Shown piece after piece: positions 49,981-58,484 of a DNA stretch of 64,000 bases. The position numbers and the translations under genes are program-made. The notes beneath the pieces were generated by a model, which made no database searches, was not told the origin of the DNA, and was given only the letters and a program-made list of their open reading frames with translations. Every line of letters starts with the position of its first letter. Position 1 is the first letter of the stretch. Source of the DNA: VRUE01 sp963732225 (GTDB lineage: Bacteria; Actinomycetota; Thermoleophilia; Solirubrobacterales; 70-9); assembly GCA_963732225.1 (NCBI GenBank), contig CAVSYR010000005.1, positions 620,001 to 684,000 of the forward strand, written 5' to 3'.

Positions 49981-50736
49981 GTGAAAACGAACCGTTCTGG
50001 AGCCGTGGATCCCAGCCTGGAAGAGATTCGGCCATGGGTTCGGCGGACCTGGATCGGCATCGGGTCTGTGATGCTTGTCCTGCTCGTCTACGGAGTGTGG
50101 AACGCAATCCCTAACCATGCCGCAGTAGCACTCGAGCAAGAGGGAATACGCGCATTCAAGGCAGGCGAATACCGCACCGCCGAAAAGGACCTGGTCGCCG
50201 TCCTACACCGTGAACCAAGGTCGGTACACGCGCGCTTTGGCCTGGCCTGCGAGTCGTTCCTCACCGGTCACCGATCACGTGCAGTTCTGGAGCTGACGAT
50301 CGCACTGGAAAACGGGCTCCCCCTTGGACTGGTCAGCGACTGTGGCCACCACCTCGAGCTCAATCGGCACGTCCTGACGGCGAAGTACGGCCTGACCGGC
50401 GCCTTTGCCGTCCCCCGTATACCGGGCGCCGGGCGCTACGAAGACTTGCTGACTAGTGAGCCCGCTCTCACCGACGCCGACGAGGCCGTCCGGTTCCTAG
50501 TCGGCTCTTGTCTCTCGTTCCGCGCCAACCTTGACGGGGCTGGTTGGTACTACGCAGCAAACGCCACCGAAGTCGCCGCGATCGAGCCGGAAGCGAAGCG
50601 CCTCTTTCTCCACTGTCTCGGCGCCAAGCCGCTGGCCCGCCTCCACTGTGCCGCTCGACCCACAATCGAATGCCTGTTGTCGAATCGGATCCGGCGGGCG
50701 TACCTCATCGATCGTGCCCGCCTCTACAGATCCTGA
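49981..50736 (+). CDS. Membrane-anchored TPR-like protein
   Basis: The 251-residue protein (GTG start) has one membrane helix (about residues 25-46, WIGIGSVMLVLLVYGVWNAI). A TPR-like pair follows: AVALEQEGIRAFKAGEYRTAEKDLVAVLHREPRSVHARFGLACESFLTGHRSRAVLELTIALENG. A helical Cys-containing remainder completes it (DCGHHLEL, SCLSF, HCLGAKPLARLHCAARPTIECLL). Six Cys in the outward part could form disulphides. It precedes the ClpN-like membrane gene by 10 bp, so they are a two-gene unit. Function unknown. Confidence 0.65.
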   Translation: MKTNRSGAVDPSLEEIRPWVRRTWIGIGSVMLVLLVYGVWNAIPNHAAVALEQEGIRAFKAGEYRTAEKDLVAVLHREPRSVHARFGLACESFLTGHRSRAVLELTIALENGLPLGLVSDCGHHLELNRHVLTAKYGLTGAFAVPRIPGAGRYEDLLTSEPALTDADEAVRFLVGSCLSFRANLDGAGWYYAANATEVAAIEPEAKRLFLHCLGAKPLARLHCAARPTIECLLSNRIRRAYLIDRARLYRS

Positions 50737-50746
50737 GACTCCAGCC

Positions 50747-52141
50747 ATGACCTCCATCACGGACACCCCGGAGTACGACGAGACTCTCCGCTGCGCTGCA
50801 AACCTGGCTCAGGCAAGGCGGGAAGGGATCGTCTCCGCCACCCACCTGCTGCTGGCGGTAATGGCCCAGGCTGACACTCCGTGGCCCCTGCTGATCGTCG
50901 AACGCGGAGGCTTCAATTTCCGCAACGCCGTCGACCGCCTGAGATGGAAACGGGTCGACTATCTAGAAGAGGTTGCCCGCCCCGAAGCGCCTGCCCATAG
51001 GGCGTCGATGCGCATGATGGTGATGGTCGTCCTGGCCCGCATCTTCAGACTCATCCCCAAGAGGAGGCGGACCACGACTTTACGACCGACGCCAACCTGG
51101 AGCGTGAACGCCGCCGAGGCGCTGATACTCGCCAGGAGATTCGCGACGCAGAACGCGAAGCCGAACGCCCAGGCACGGGTCGGAGTCGGTCACGTGCTGC
51201 TTGCGCTGAGCGGCTCACCGGGCAGCCACCTGCGTCTGATCGACGGTGGAACGGTGATCGCCTGCGCGGTCAGGCGGGAGCTGGGCCTGGACGCCTGGCA
51301 TCACCGCATGGTTTTGACCTGTGATCGAGGCAATCTGACGATGCGGCGATGGAGGATGAAGCTCGACCGGGAGGTATCGGCCCACGGTCGCCTGTCCTTC
51401 TGGGGCGCAGCCCGATGGGCAAATGCCCTGGGCGGCTTGCTGGTAGCCGCTGCCATCTTCCCGATCACGGTGCTCGCGAACGTCCTCCTCTACATCTTCC
51501 TCTGGCCGGCCGGCCTCCTCATGGCCGGATTGCGAGCTATCTGCGGAGTCGCCCTTGGGTGTCACACCACCAATCACCGCTGGCACGAGATACCCGGCGG
51601 AGAGCTCGGGTTGGCCGGCGCCGAAAGCCGCGTCTCCGACGGCAGGGTCGCGGCGCTCGTGCTCCTGCCGCGGCTCCTTGCATTCGCCTTTTCGGTCATA
51701 GCGCTGACCGTGATTATCTGGCGTGGCGAGCGCTTGGGCGTCTTCGCCTTTCCGACGCTGTTTGCCAGACCCAACATCGTCAGCGGAAACGCCGCGGAAA
51801 CTTTCTGGCTGACGCCTGTCCTGCTCTTCTCGGACATGCTCAAGCAGAACGGCGTGCTTGCCGGCATCGGTCTGCTGGCCGGCGCGGGCCTCGGCTTCAT
51901 GTCCGTACCGACATACCGCGAGCTAACCCTGATTCGGCTCTACGCAGGCCATGAAGTCGGCCTGGGATCCCGGCTGGCCCAAGGCCTGACCCTGCCCGCC
52001 TCCGTCCTCACCGGCGTGATCTCTTGCATCGAGACCGTTCTTCCCTTTCGCAACGGCCCGATCTACCTGACTGTCTACCTCGTCCCGATGATCTTCTCGG
52101 TGCTGCTGGCGGCCCTCGTCGTGGCGCTCCTCCCGTACTAG
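50747..52141 (+). CDS. Membrane protein with two ClpN-like N-terminal repeats
   Basis: The 464-residue product begins with two helical units like Clp N-domain repeats: YDETLRCAANLAQARREGIVSATHLLLAVMAQ (about 9-40) and VNAAEALILARRFATQNAKPNAQARVGVGHVLLALSG (about 123-160). The A-x-x-L-A-R and H-L-L-L-A-L pattern is characteristic. A basic linker follows, then several membrane helices (ANALGGLLVAAAIFPITVLANVLLYIFLWP, LLAFAFSVIALTVIIW, VLAGIGLLAGAGLGFM, VYLVPMIFSVLLAALVVALLPY). No AAA+ ATPase is attached, which sets it apart from ClpA/B/C. The N-domains would recruit a partner to the membrane. Confidence 0.6.
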   Translation: MTSITDTPEYDETLRCAANLAQARREGIVSATHLLLAVMAQADTPWPLLIVERGGFNFRNAVDRLRWKRVDYLEEVARPEAPAHRASMRMMVMVVLARIFRLIPKRRRTTTLRPTPTWSVNAAEALILARRFATQNAKPNAQARVGVGHVLLALSGSPGSHLRLIDGGTVIACAVRRELGLDAWHHRMVLTCDRGNLTMRRWRMKLDREVSAHGRLSFWGAARWANALGGLLVAAAIFPITVLANVLLYIFLWPAGLLMAGLRAICGVALGCHTTNHRWHEIPGGELGLAGAESRVSDGRVAALVLLPRLLAFAFSVIALTVIIWRGERLGVFAFPTLFARPNIVSGNAAETFWLTPVLLFSDMLKQNGVLAGIGLLAGAGLGFMSVPTYRELTLIRLYAGHEVGLGSRLAQGLTLPASVLTGVISCIETVLPFRNGPIYLTVYLVPMIFSVLLAALVVALLPY

Positions 52142-52300
52142 CTCCCGTGGAGAAGTGCAGCGAAGACCTTTAGTCGGGGAGGTAGGATTTGAGCTGCAGC
52201 CCCGAGTGCAAGCTTTTTTGAGGCTCCAGCCGAGATGCGGAATCGACCGAAATCGCCGCTAATCCCCGCGTCGCCACCTAAGCCAACCGCCGCCCCTTGC

Positions 52301-54898
52301 TTAGTTGTTAGCCCCTCCCAGGTTGTCGCTGTACCAGGCGTTGGTGTCCCAGTAGACGTGGTAGATGCTGTTGTCGGTCGTGCGGGCGACGATGTCGATG
52401 CGGCCACTACCCCAGGAGACCGCGCTGGGTGAGGACGTGAGTGAGCCGCCGAGGTCCTCCCATGCCGACCAGCCGCTGCCGGCCCAGTAGCGGTGCAGAA
52501 GATGATTGTTCGTGCCTCTCGCAAAGACGTCCAACCGGTTTGGACCCCACGAGGAGATCGCCGGTGCACCGACCACATTGCCGCCGAGGTTGTCGCTTGC
52601 CCAGCCTGATCCCCACCAGTAAACGTGATGGACGCTGCCATCACCAGCCCGCGCGACGATGTCAATGCGGTTGCTACCCCATGACACCGCGTTGGGTGAG
52701 GAGGTGATCGTCGGTCCTCCCAAGTCCTCCCAGCCGGACCAGCCAAAGCCGGCGTAGTAGCGGTGCCAGAGAGTGCTGTTGGTTCCCCTCGCGAACACGT
52801 CCAGACGGGGGTTTCCCCATGAGGAGATCGCGGGAGCCGAGGTGACGTTGCCGCCAAGGCTGTCGTAGAACCAGCCGTTTGCCCAGAAAGGGTGTCCTAC
52901 GCTGTTGTCGGCCTGCCGGATAGCCGTGTCGATCCGGTTAACCCCCCATGAAACAGAACTTGGCGAGGACGTATAGGAGCCCGCCCGGTTTTCCCAGCCA
53001 AACCAGTTGCCAGCGTAGACCTTGTGCCAGAGAGCGTCGTCGGTCGGCCCCACGGCCCAGACATCGAGCCGGCCCGGCCCCCAGGAGGAGATGGCCGGCG
53101 CAGAGACCATTTCTTCGTTGGGCGCTTTGTCATAGCCAAAAACGACGAGGTGATCGAGGTCCTCCTTGAACGGCGACGGCGCCACATCGTTTTTCTGGGC
53201 CTCGTAGAAGAGATGAAAGACGCTGTATTCGAGTGCGGTCGGAGAATCGTTCGGATCGGCTGTGGGAACGTCGATCGTGTGCCCCAGCCCATCACTGGCG
53301 ATGCCGCCATTACTGCCAATCCTCCCCGTGAAGTCGTTCGGTTCCCAATTGGTCGGCAGACGACCGGTATCGCTGACTCGGAAGAGCTTGTTCTGGGGAG
53401 AATCGGCGGGGTCGAAGGTTGGCGGCAGGGTTGGATCCGGGTTTTTCGGCGACCACACCAGCATCGTCGACTGCAGAAATCCGGGGCCCGGTACAGAACC
53501 CGGCGCGGCCTTGAGGGAGCTGGCGAAATAGCGTTGTCGGGCGGGGCTCCACTTGATGTCATCGCCGTAAGGCGCGTTTGGCTGCCGTTTTGCTTCTTTG
53601 TAGGCAGCAGGTTGAGTGATTTGAGAGATCGGGATGCGGATTCGCCATTGACCGAGCGGGTGATTGCAGTCGCTGACCGGTGCCTGCGAATCATCGGTGA
53701 AGTAGAGCTCGAGGAAGCCTTCTCGCTCAAGTGCACTGGGGTACCCCGAGCCATAGGCCCGGTTCAGGTCATACTGCGTGTCCGGCGTACAGCTAGCCGG
53801 ATATGACGTCGTATACGTTTTTTCCGGCGCGATCATTGCCCCACCGTCTTCCGCACCCTGCACTCGCGTCCAGTTGACGCCGTCAGTGGAGGTGGCAAGC
53901 ATGATTCGGTTCTGGTTGGCGCGAGCCATATCGGGTGCGGTCTGGGCTACCGGCTGGCCATTAGACGAGGGCGTCACTTCGGCTGCGTACCCGAGCAAGT
54001 AATTGCCTCCGTCTGGTGCGCCTGGAACCCCGTGTCCCTCGCAGTTGGGGTCCTTGGATGCAAACGTGTTCCTGAAGCCCATGTCGTAGCAGGAATAAAT
54101 CGGCACCCGGCCGCTTCCGGGTTTGGTGTAGAGCCAGAAGACGGGCTTTCCGCCCGCTCGGCATTTCCAGGTTCCGGAGGCGACCACACCCTGCGAGCAG
54201 GCGGCGGTGGAGCGATCGAGGAAGCTATTCACCTTGCCATCCGGATAGGTCACCCCTCCCGAATAGATCGGGATCGTGCCCGACTTCGACAGATAGGGGG
54301 CAAAGCCGAGGGTGGTCTCGAAGTTGTATCCGCCGAAAGTGCTCTTTTCCGCATTCCATGCCGGAGCTCCCGTCACCAGAGTGTCGGATGCTCCGGGCTT
54401 AAAGAAGCGATCGATCGCTGCCATCCACTTGCCGTAGGCCTCATAGAACATGTAATAGGTGGCGCCGATATGGAGGACGGAAGGCGAGCCCACAAGATGG
54501 TCGTCGGCCGAGTCAGTGCCGCTGGTGGCACCCCGACCCTTGAGAACGACTTTGGGCGCGCTCCAGGACGAGCCGTCGGCGCTTTCGCTGAAGTAGATGC
54601 GATCGCCGGCGTCGAGGTTTCCTGGGGCGAGGTCGGCATCCCCCGGGTTGTACTGACCTAGCCACCACATCTTGAACGGTTTACCCGGTGCGCTTGGCTC
54701 GTAGAGGATGCTCGGCTGCATGTCGTACAGGTCCTGCCGCGCGATTGAAGTGCCGGCGTAGGTCACTGTTGCGGTCGCGAACGGACTGCCGCTGTAGCGG
54801 AAGGTAGTGGCCTGCGCGGGCGCGGCAAGCAAGGCGCCAAGAAGCATCGGAAACGCAATAGCCAATATGCATGTGGATCGCTTTATTCGGAAATGCAT
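52301..54898 (-). CDS. Secreted protein: glycosidase-like domain plus six lectin-type propeller blades
   Basis: The 865-residue protein has a signal peptide (ILAIAFPMLLGALLAAPAQA). Residues 30-575 look like a five-bladed GH43/GH32-style domain (PFKMWWLGQYNPG, IYFSESADGSSWSAPKVVLKG, DHLVGSPSVLHIGATYYMFYEAYG, MLATSTDGVNWTR), although the catalytic acids cannot be assigned. Residues 600-865 hold six repeats of about 45 residues. They alternate between AISSWG-x-R-L-D-V-x-A-x-G and AVSWG-x-x-R-I-D-x-x-x-R, each with W-x-x-x-Y-W and D-x-L-G-G. This matches the PLL-type tryptophan-rich lectin propeller. The protein probably binds and trims extracellular glycans. Confidence 0.7.
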   Translation of the reverse strand: MHFRIKRSTCILAIAFPMLLGALLAAPAQATTFRYSGSPFATATVTYAGTSIARQDLYDMQPSILYEPSAPGKPFKMWWLGQYNPGDADLAPGNLDAGDRIYFSESADGSSWSAPKVVLKGRGATSGTDSADDHLVGSPSVLHIGATYYMFYEAYGKWMAAIDRFFKPGASDTLVTGAPAWNAEKSTFGGYNFETTLGFAPYLSKSGTIPIYSGGVTYPDGKVNSFLDRSTAACSQGVVASGTWKCRAGGKPVFWLYTKPGSGRVPIYSCYDMGFRNTFASKDPNCEGHGVPGAPDGGNYLLGYAAEVTPSSNGQPVAQTAPDMARANQNRIMLATSTDGVNWTRVQGAEDGGAMIAPEKTYTTSYPASCTPDTQYDLNRAYGSGYPSALEREGFLELYFTDDSQAPVSDCNHPLGQWRIRIPISQITQPAAYKEAKRQPNAPYGDDIKWSPARQRYFASSLKAAPGSVPGPGFLQSTMLVWSPKNPDPTLPPTFDPADSPQNKLFRVSDTGRLPTNWEPNDFTGRIGSNGGIASDGLGHTIDVPTADPNDSPTALEYSVFHLFYEAQKNDVAPSPFKEDLDHLVVFGYDKAPNEEMVSAPAISSWGPGRLDVWAVGPTDDALWHKVYAGNWFGWENRAGSYTSSPSSVSWGVNRIDTAIRQADNSVGHPFWANGWFYDSLGGNVTSAPAISSWGNPRLDVFARGTNSTLWHRYYAGFGWSGWEDLGGPTITSSPNAVSWGSNRIDIVARAGDGSVHHVYWWGSGWASDNLGGNVVGAPAISSWGPNRLDVFARGTNNHLLHRYWAGSGWSAWEDLGGSLTSSPSAVSWGSGRIDIVARTTDNSIYHVYWDTNAWYSDNLGGANN

Positions 54899-54989
54899 CT
54901 CGACCTCCTAAATCAGGGAGACGGCCGCTCCCGACGGCGACTCACATCGAATACTTATAGAAGTAAGAGTAATCCTTTATTCCAAAGTG

Positions 54990-55187
54990 TCAATACTTTT
55001 TTACTAAGAGAACCTCCTCCCACCCTGGAGTGGATAGTTCCGGATTAGCCAGCGCGACATCCTGCGTCGTCTGCGACTTGTCGGCAAGGCACCGCAACCA
55101 ACCGTCGACATCTTCGGGGTATGGGGCCAGACATCCGAAGGCGCGCCAATCAGTCTGGTCGCTCGAAGGAAGCTCCCGCACCTCCAC
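54990..55187 (-). CDS. Candidate small protein beside tRNA-Ser fragment
   Basis: A 65-residue frame from a GTG encodes VEVRELPSSDQTDWRAFGCLAPYPEDVDGWLRCLADKSQ and ends STPGWEEVLLVKKY. The acidic, Trp-containing composition looks like real protein. The frame continues upstream into tRNA-derived sequence (SNPTPLYRS), which is not coding. It may be a small gene or the 3' end of a gene broken when the tRNA fragment arrived. Confidence 0.35.
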   Translation of the reverse strand: MEVRELPSSDQTDWRAFGCLAPYPEDVDGWLRCLADKSQTTQDVALANPELSTPGWEEVLLVKKY

Positions 55188-55216
55188 GAACCGATATCCG
55201 GTCGCGGGACTTCGGT

Positions 55217-55296
55217 ATAGCGGGGTGGGATTCGAACCCACGAGCGCCTTGCGACGCCAACAGTTTTCGAGACTGCTCCGTTCGCGCGGGCCGGAG
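55217..55296 (-). tRNA. tRNA-Ser (CGA) fragment, 5' acceptor missing
   Basis: The 3' part is tRNA-Ser-like: anticodon arm GCAGT-CTCGAAA-ACTGT with anticodon CGA, a long variable arm, T-arm GTGGG-TTCGAAT-CCCAC and 3' acceptor strand CCCGCTA. The matching 5' strand TAGCGGG is absent, and the D-arm is degenerate. I regard it as a non-functional remnant, possibly an attachment-site scar. Confidence 0.55.
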
Positions 55297-55470
55297 GACA
55301 TTTCTTAACAAAGCGCCGGTCGTTCGAGCCCGTTCATATCACTCCCGCGCCGAGGCGCGTATCACTCTCGTATCACGGATCGTCGCGCATCACCCCGCAT
55401 AGCCTCGCGCGGCCAGATCGATTTGGCGTGGCGCGTGGCTATGCGAATCCATGCGGGAAATACCTTGCTA

Positions 55471-55544
55471 TCGGGGAGACAGGATTTGAACCTGCGACCG
55501 CTCGGCCCCCAGCCGAGTGCGCTACCAGACTGCGCCACTCCCCG
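55471..55544 (-). tRNA. tRNA-Pro (anticodon GGG)
   Basis: The 74-nt cloverleaf is complete. The acceptor is CGGGGAG/CTCCCCG, the anticodon arm CTCGG-CTGGGGG-CCGAG, and the T-arm CAGG-TTCAAAT-CCTG. CCA is not encoded. Confidence 0.93.
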
Positions 55545-55574
55545 TGGCTGAATTACATTCTTACGGATTCATCC

Positions 55575-55645
55575 GCGGCGGTAGCTCAACGGTAGAGCCT
55601 CAGCCTTCCAAGCTGATGACGCGAGTTCGATTCTCGTCCGCCGCT
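55575..55645 (+). tRNA. tRNA-Gly (anticodon TCC)
   Basis: The 71-nt cloverleaf has acceptor GCGGCGG/CCGCCGC, anticodon arm CAGCC-TTCCAA-GCTG with TCC, and T-arm CGAG-TTCGATT-CTCG. It is divergent from tRNA-Pro, 30 bp away. CCA is not encoded. Confidence 0.93.
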
Positions 55646-55657
55646 TCAGCCTCGAGC

Positions 55658-56485
55658 TCAGTAGCCGGGCGGGTGGCGGGCGACGAAGCCGGCGGGGGGC
55701 GTGCCGGCGACATGCCAGCGGGGGCCGCTGCCGCGGGCGTCGCCGACGGTGTCCCAGCGCAGGCCGGCGATCACGGCGTAGGCGTGGGTGGCGCTGGCGT
55801 AGACGGTGATCCAGCGGCCGGGGCCGGGCGCGCCCCAGCTCTCGAGCGGTCCCGAGGCGAGCGGCTCGGAGAGGAAGCCGCCGCCGGCCAGGGCGTAGCT
55901 GACCGCGCCCGAGCAATCGTAGCCGCGGGCGTACCAGGAGCCATGGCCGCCGCCCCAGATATAGGGACGGCCGACGATCGCGTTGGCGGCGTTGATCACG
56001 CCGGCGACGCGTTCGGGGGCACCGGCCGGCGCGAGGGCGATGCCGCTGACGTAAGTCGCGGTCGGGTCGCCGTATTTGTTCGGCGTCGCCGGGATGCGGG
56101 CGACGAAAGGCTCGCTGCGGCTGCCGGGCGGGGGCGGGATCGGCGTGCCGTTGGTCCCGGCCGAGGCCGGCGGAAGCGGTTCTCCTGGCTTGTAAGTGCT
56201 TCCTTCCCCCGAATACACCGATCCCGGAGCGGTGGACTCCGCGGCCACCTTCTTGGCGGTGGACGCGCCTTCGTACTTGGCGCCGAGGTAGACGAGGCTG
56301 CCTTCGATCGCGTCGAGCACGCCGCTCGCCTTCGCCGCGGTCATCAGCGTTTGGCCGAGCGGGCCAGCGTCTTCCCCGTCTTTGCCGCCAGTCGCCGCAC
56401 TTGCTGGGGCCGCGGACCAGAGACAGGCCGCAAGCACCATCGCGACTATCAGTCGCAGCGCAGTCCCGGTTTGCAGCCCACCCAT
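55658..56485 (-). CDS. Secreted NlpC/P60-type cell-wall hydrolase
   Basis: From the ATG at 56485 the 275-residue protein has a signal peptide (LRLIVAMVLAACLWSAAPASA), a Pro/Gly-rich linker (about 90-130) and a C-terminal NlpC/P60-like domain. The domain has RPYIWGGGHGSWYARGYDCSGAVSYALAGGG with the catalytic Cys, and RWITVYASATHAYAVIAGLRWDT with the probable catalytic His. It should cut peptide stems of peptidoglycan outside the cell. A paralogue starts divergently only 24 bp away. The frame extends upstream to 57055 but that part is antisense to the paralogue. Confidence 0.8.
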   Translation of the reverse strand: MGGLQTGTALRLIVAMVLAACLWSAAPASAATGGKDGEDAGPLGQTLMTAAKASGVLDAIEGSLVYLGAKYEGASTAKKVAAESTAPGSVYSGEGSTYKPGEPLPPASAGTNGTPIPPPPGSRSEPFVARIPATPNKYGDPTATYVSGIALAPAGAPERVAGVINAANAIVGRPYIWGGGHGSWYARGYDCSGAVSYALAGGGFLSEPLASGPLESWGAPGPGRWITVYASATHAYAVIAGLRWDTVGDARGSGPRWHVAGTPPAGFVARHPPGY

Positions 56486-56509
56486 CGCCCAGAACTGTAC
56501 CCTCGCGCG

Positions 56510-57070
56510 ATGCGCGCTCGGCGATTCTCGCTCGCCCTTATCTGTCTCGCAACACTCGGCGCCTGCGCCTCGGCCGCGCCGCTTGCCGCTGCCGAACCGG
56601 CACCCTGGGGCGCCGGCTGCATGCCAACCCCCGGAGGCGCGACTCGCAACAGCGCCAACTGCGGGGCAGAACTTTCCAACGGGCGCGCCGTCGCCCCCAT
56701 CGGCGCTCCGGATTCCGTAAAGCGCGCGATCGCGGCCGCCAATCAGATCGACGGCAGGCCCTACGTCTGGGGCGGCGGCCACGTCAGCTTCCTCTCGCGC
56801 GGCTACGACTGCTCGGGCGCGGTCAGCTACGTGCTGCACGCCGCCGGTCTGCTCGACCAGACGATGGTCTCCGGGCAGCTCGCCTACTGGGGCGAGAGCG
56901 GTCTCGGCCGCTGGATCACCGTCTACGCCAACAACGAGCACGTCTTCATGGTCATCGCTGGCCTGCGCTTCGACACCCGCGACGACCCACCCGGCGTCAA
57001 CGGGCCCCGCTGGCACCGAGCCAGGGTGGAACCACCCGGCTTTGCCGCCCGCCACCCCACCGGCCTCTAG
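56510..57070 (+). CDS. Secreted NlpC/P60-type cell-wall hydrolase (paralogue)
   Basis: The 186-residue protein has a signal peptide (FSLALICLATLGACASAAPLAAA) containing a possible lipobox Cys (L-G-A-C). The catalytic domain is GRPYVWGGGHVSFLSRGYDCSGAVSYVLHAAG with RWITVYANNEHVFMVIAGLRFDT. It lacks the linker of its divergent neighbour. The two start codons are 24 bp apart, so promoters must overlap the coding ends or the opposite gene. The stop overlaps the convergent reductase gene by 4 bases. Confidence 0.8.
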   Translation: MRARRFSLALICLATLGACASAAPLAAAEPAPWGAGCMPTPGGATRNSANCGAELSNGRAVAPIGAPDSVKRAIAAANQIDGRPYVWGGGHVSFLSRGYDCSGAVSYVLHAAGLLDQTMVSGQLAYWGESGLGRWITVYANNEHVFMVIAGLRFDTRDDPPGVNGPRWHRARVEPPGFAARHPTGL

Positions 57071-57627
57071 CGCTCGACGCTATAGCGGAGGTAGACGAAG
57101 CCGCTGTCGAAGCGCTGCTGCTCCAGCAGCTCGAGCCGCGCGAAAACACCCTCGGGAAGCGACCGCTTACCGCCACCCACCACGACCGGGGCGAGGAAGA
57201 CCTGGCACTCGTCGACCAGGCCCGCCTTGAGCGCCTGGGCCGCCAGCTCGGCCCCGCCAACGCCAACGTCGCGGCTCGCCGACGCGACCAGCTCGCGCAC
57301 CGCATCGGGATCGAAGTCCCGCTCGATCCTGGTCCGCCCACTGGCGACCTGCTCCAGCCCGCGCGAGTAGACGACCTTGTCGGCGGCGCGCCAGATCTCG
57401 GCGAAGTCGCGCATGACCCGCTCCTGATCGGGCCCGGTGTCCACCGTCTCCCAGAAGACCATCGTCTCGTACATCCGCCGCCCGTAGAGGTAAGTCCCGA
57501 CCGGCCGCTCGAGCTCGTTGACAAAGGCGTGCACCTCCTCGTCGGGAGCCGCCCAGTCGAAGTTGTCGTCCTCATCGGCGACGTAGCCGTCGAGCGAGGA
57601 GATCGTCGAGTAGATCAGGCGGGCCAC
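57067..57627 (-). CDS. RibD-C/dihydrofolate-reductase-fold protein
   Basis: The 186-residue protein starts MARLIYSTISSLDGYVADEDDNFDWAAPDEEVHAFVN, the classic opening of the RibD-C/DHFR-like family. It continues GTYLYGRRMYETMVFWET, RDVGVGGAELAAQALKAGLVDECQVFLAPVVVGGGKRSLPEG (NADPH-binding) and ends RFDSGFVYLRYSV. Proteins of this type reduce pterin- or flavin-like molecules with NADPH; in-vivo substrates are mostly unknown. Confidence 0.85.
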   Translation of the reverse strand: MARLIYSTISSLDGYVADEDDNFDWAAPDEEVHAFVNELERPVGTYLYGRRMYETMVFWETVDTGPDQERVMRDFAEIWRAADKVVYSRGLEQVASGRTRIERDFDPDAVRELVASASRDVGVGGAELAAQALKAGLVDECQVFLAPVVVGGGKRSLPEGVFARLELLEQQRFDSGFVYLRYSVER

Positions 57628-57653
57628 TGGATGGAGCTATACCAGGAGGAGGG

Positions 57654-58460
57654 CTACTCGACCAGATAACGGGTCGGCACGAAGGTCTGCGTATCGACCG
57701 GCGGCCGCACGTAGGCGCGCTCCTGGCGCGGCGGCAGCTCGACCTTCTCTGCCGAGACCGGCTGGTAGGGAATCTGTTCGAGCAGGTGGCTGATCAAGTT
57801 GAGCCGGGCCGTGCGCTTGTCGTCGGCCTCGACCACGAACCAGGGTGAGTCCTTGGTGTCGGTGTAGGCGAACATCTCGTCCTTGGCCTCGGCGTAGTCG
57901 ACCCAGCGCGCCCGCGCCTCGAGGTCGATTGGGCTCAGCTTCCACTGCTTGACCGGATCCTCGATGCGAGCGGTGAAGCGGCGCTCCTGCTCCTCGTCGG
58001 AGATCGAGAGCCAGTACTTGATCAGGATCAGCCCCGAGCGCATCAGGATCCGCTCGAAGCTCGGGGTCGACCGCATGAACTCCTGGTACTCCTCCTCGCT
58101 GCAGAAGCCCATCACCCGCTCGACGCCGGCGCGGTTGTACCAACTGCGATCGAAGAGGACCATCTCACCGCCGGCCGGCAGCTGGGCGACATAGCGCTGG
58201 AAGTACCACTCGGTCTTCTCGCGCTCGGTCGGCACGCCAAGCGCGACCGTGCGCACCACCCGCGAGCTGGTCCGCTCGGTGATCCGCTTGATCACCCCGC
58301 CCTTGCCGGCGGTGTCGCGACCCTCGAAGAGGACCGCGACCCGCAGCCCGGCGTGGACGATCCACTCCTGCAGCCGCACCAGCTCCTCCTGCAGGCGGGC
58401 GAGCTCCTTCTCGTACTGCTTCTTGCTCAGGACTTGGGGCGAGTCGCCGCTGTGCGCCAC
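57654..58460 (-). CDS. ppk2: Polyphosphate kinase 2 (PPK2)
   Basis: The 268-residue enzyme has Walker A in AVLFEGRDTAGKGGVIKRI (about residues 42-60), GVPTEREKTEWYFQRYVAQLP, and Walker B in MVLFDRSWYNRAGVERVMGF. The lid segment is WLSISDEEQERRFTARIEDPVKQWKLS with Arg/Lys residues. PPK2 phosphorylates nucleoside mono- or diphosphates from polyphosphate. Class cannot be fixed by eye, although the single domain and length suggest class I. It is upstream of, and on the same strand as, the DHFR-like gene, 26 bp apart. Confidence 0.9.
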   Translation of the reverse strand: MAHSGDSPQVLSKKQYEKELARLQEELVRLQEWIVHAGLRVAVLFEGRDTAGKGGVIKRITERTSSRVVRTVALGVPTEREKTEWYFQRYVAQLPAGGEMVLFDRSWYNRAGVERVMGFCSEEEYQEFMRSTPSFERILMRSGLILIKYWLSISDEEQERRFTARIEDPVKQWKLSPIDLEARARWVDYAEAKDEMFAYTDTKDSPWFVVEADDKRTARLNLISHLLEQIPYQPVSAEKVELPPRQERAYVRPPVDTQTFVPTRYLVE

Positions 58461-58484
58461 GCCCCAAGCCTAAGCCCGTGGCGG

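Larger units (their letters stand above)
54899..55470. other. Stretch with little coding: leader region, small frame and tRNA fragment
   Basis: 54899-54989 is the AT-rich 5' region of the lectin gene (run of T/A around 54955-55000, unusual for this genome). Then come the candidate small gene at 54990-55187 and the tRNA-Ser fragment at 55217-55296. From 55297 to 55470 I see only short direct repeats of CGTATCAC-type sequence and no gene. Confidence 0.5.

Noticed and set aside
55517..56509. Upstream extension of the 56510 NlpC/P60 frame through tRNA-Gly
   Set aside because: It translates tRNA and the antisense of the divergent paralogue. A signal peptide begins at the ATG at 56510.
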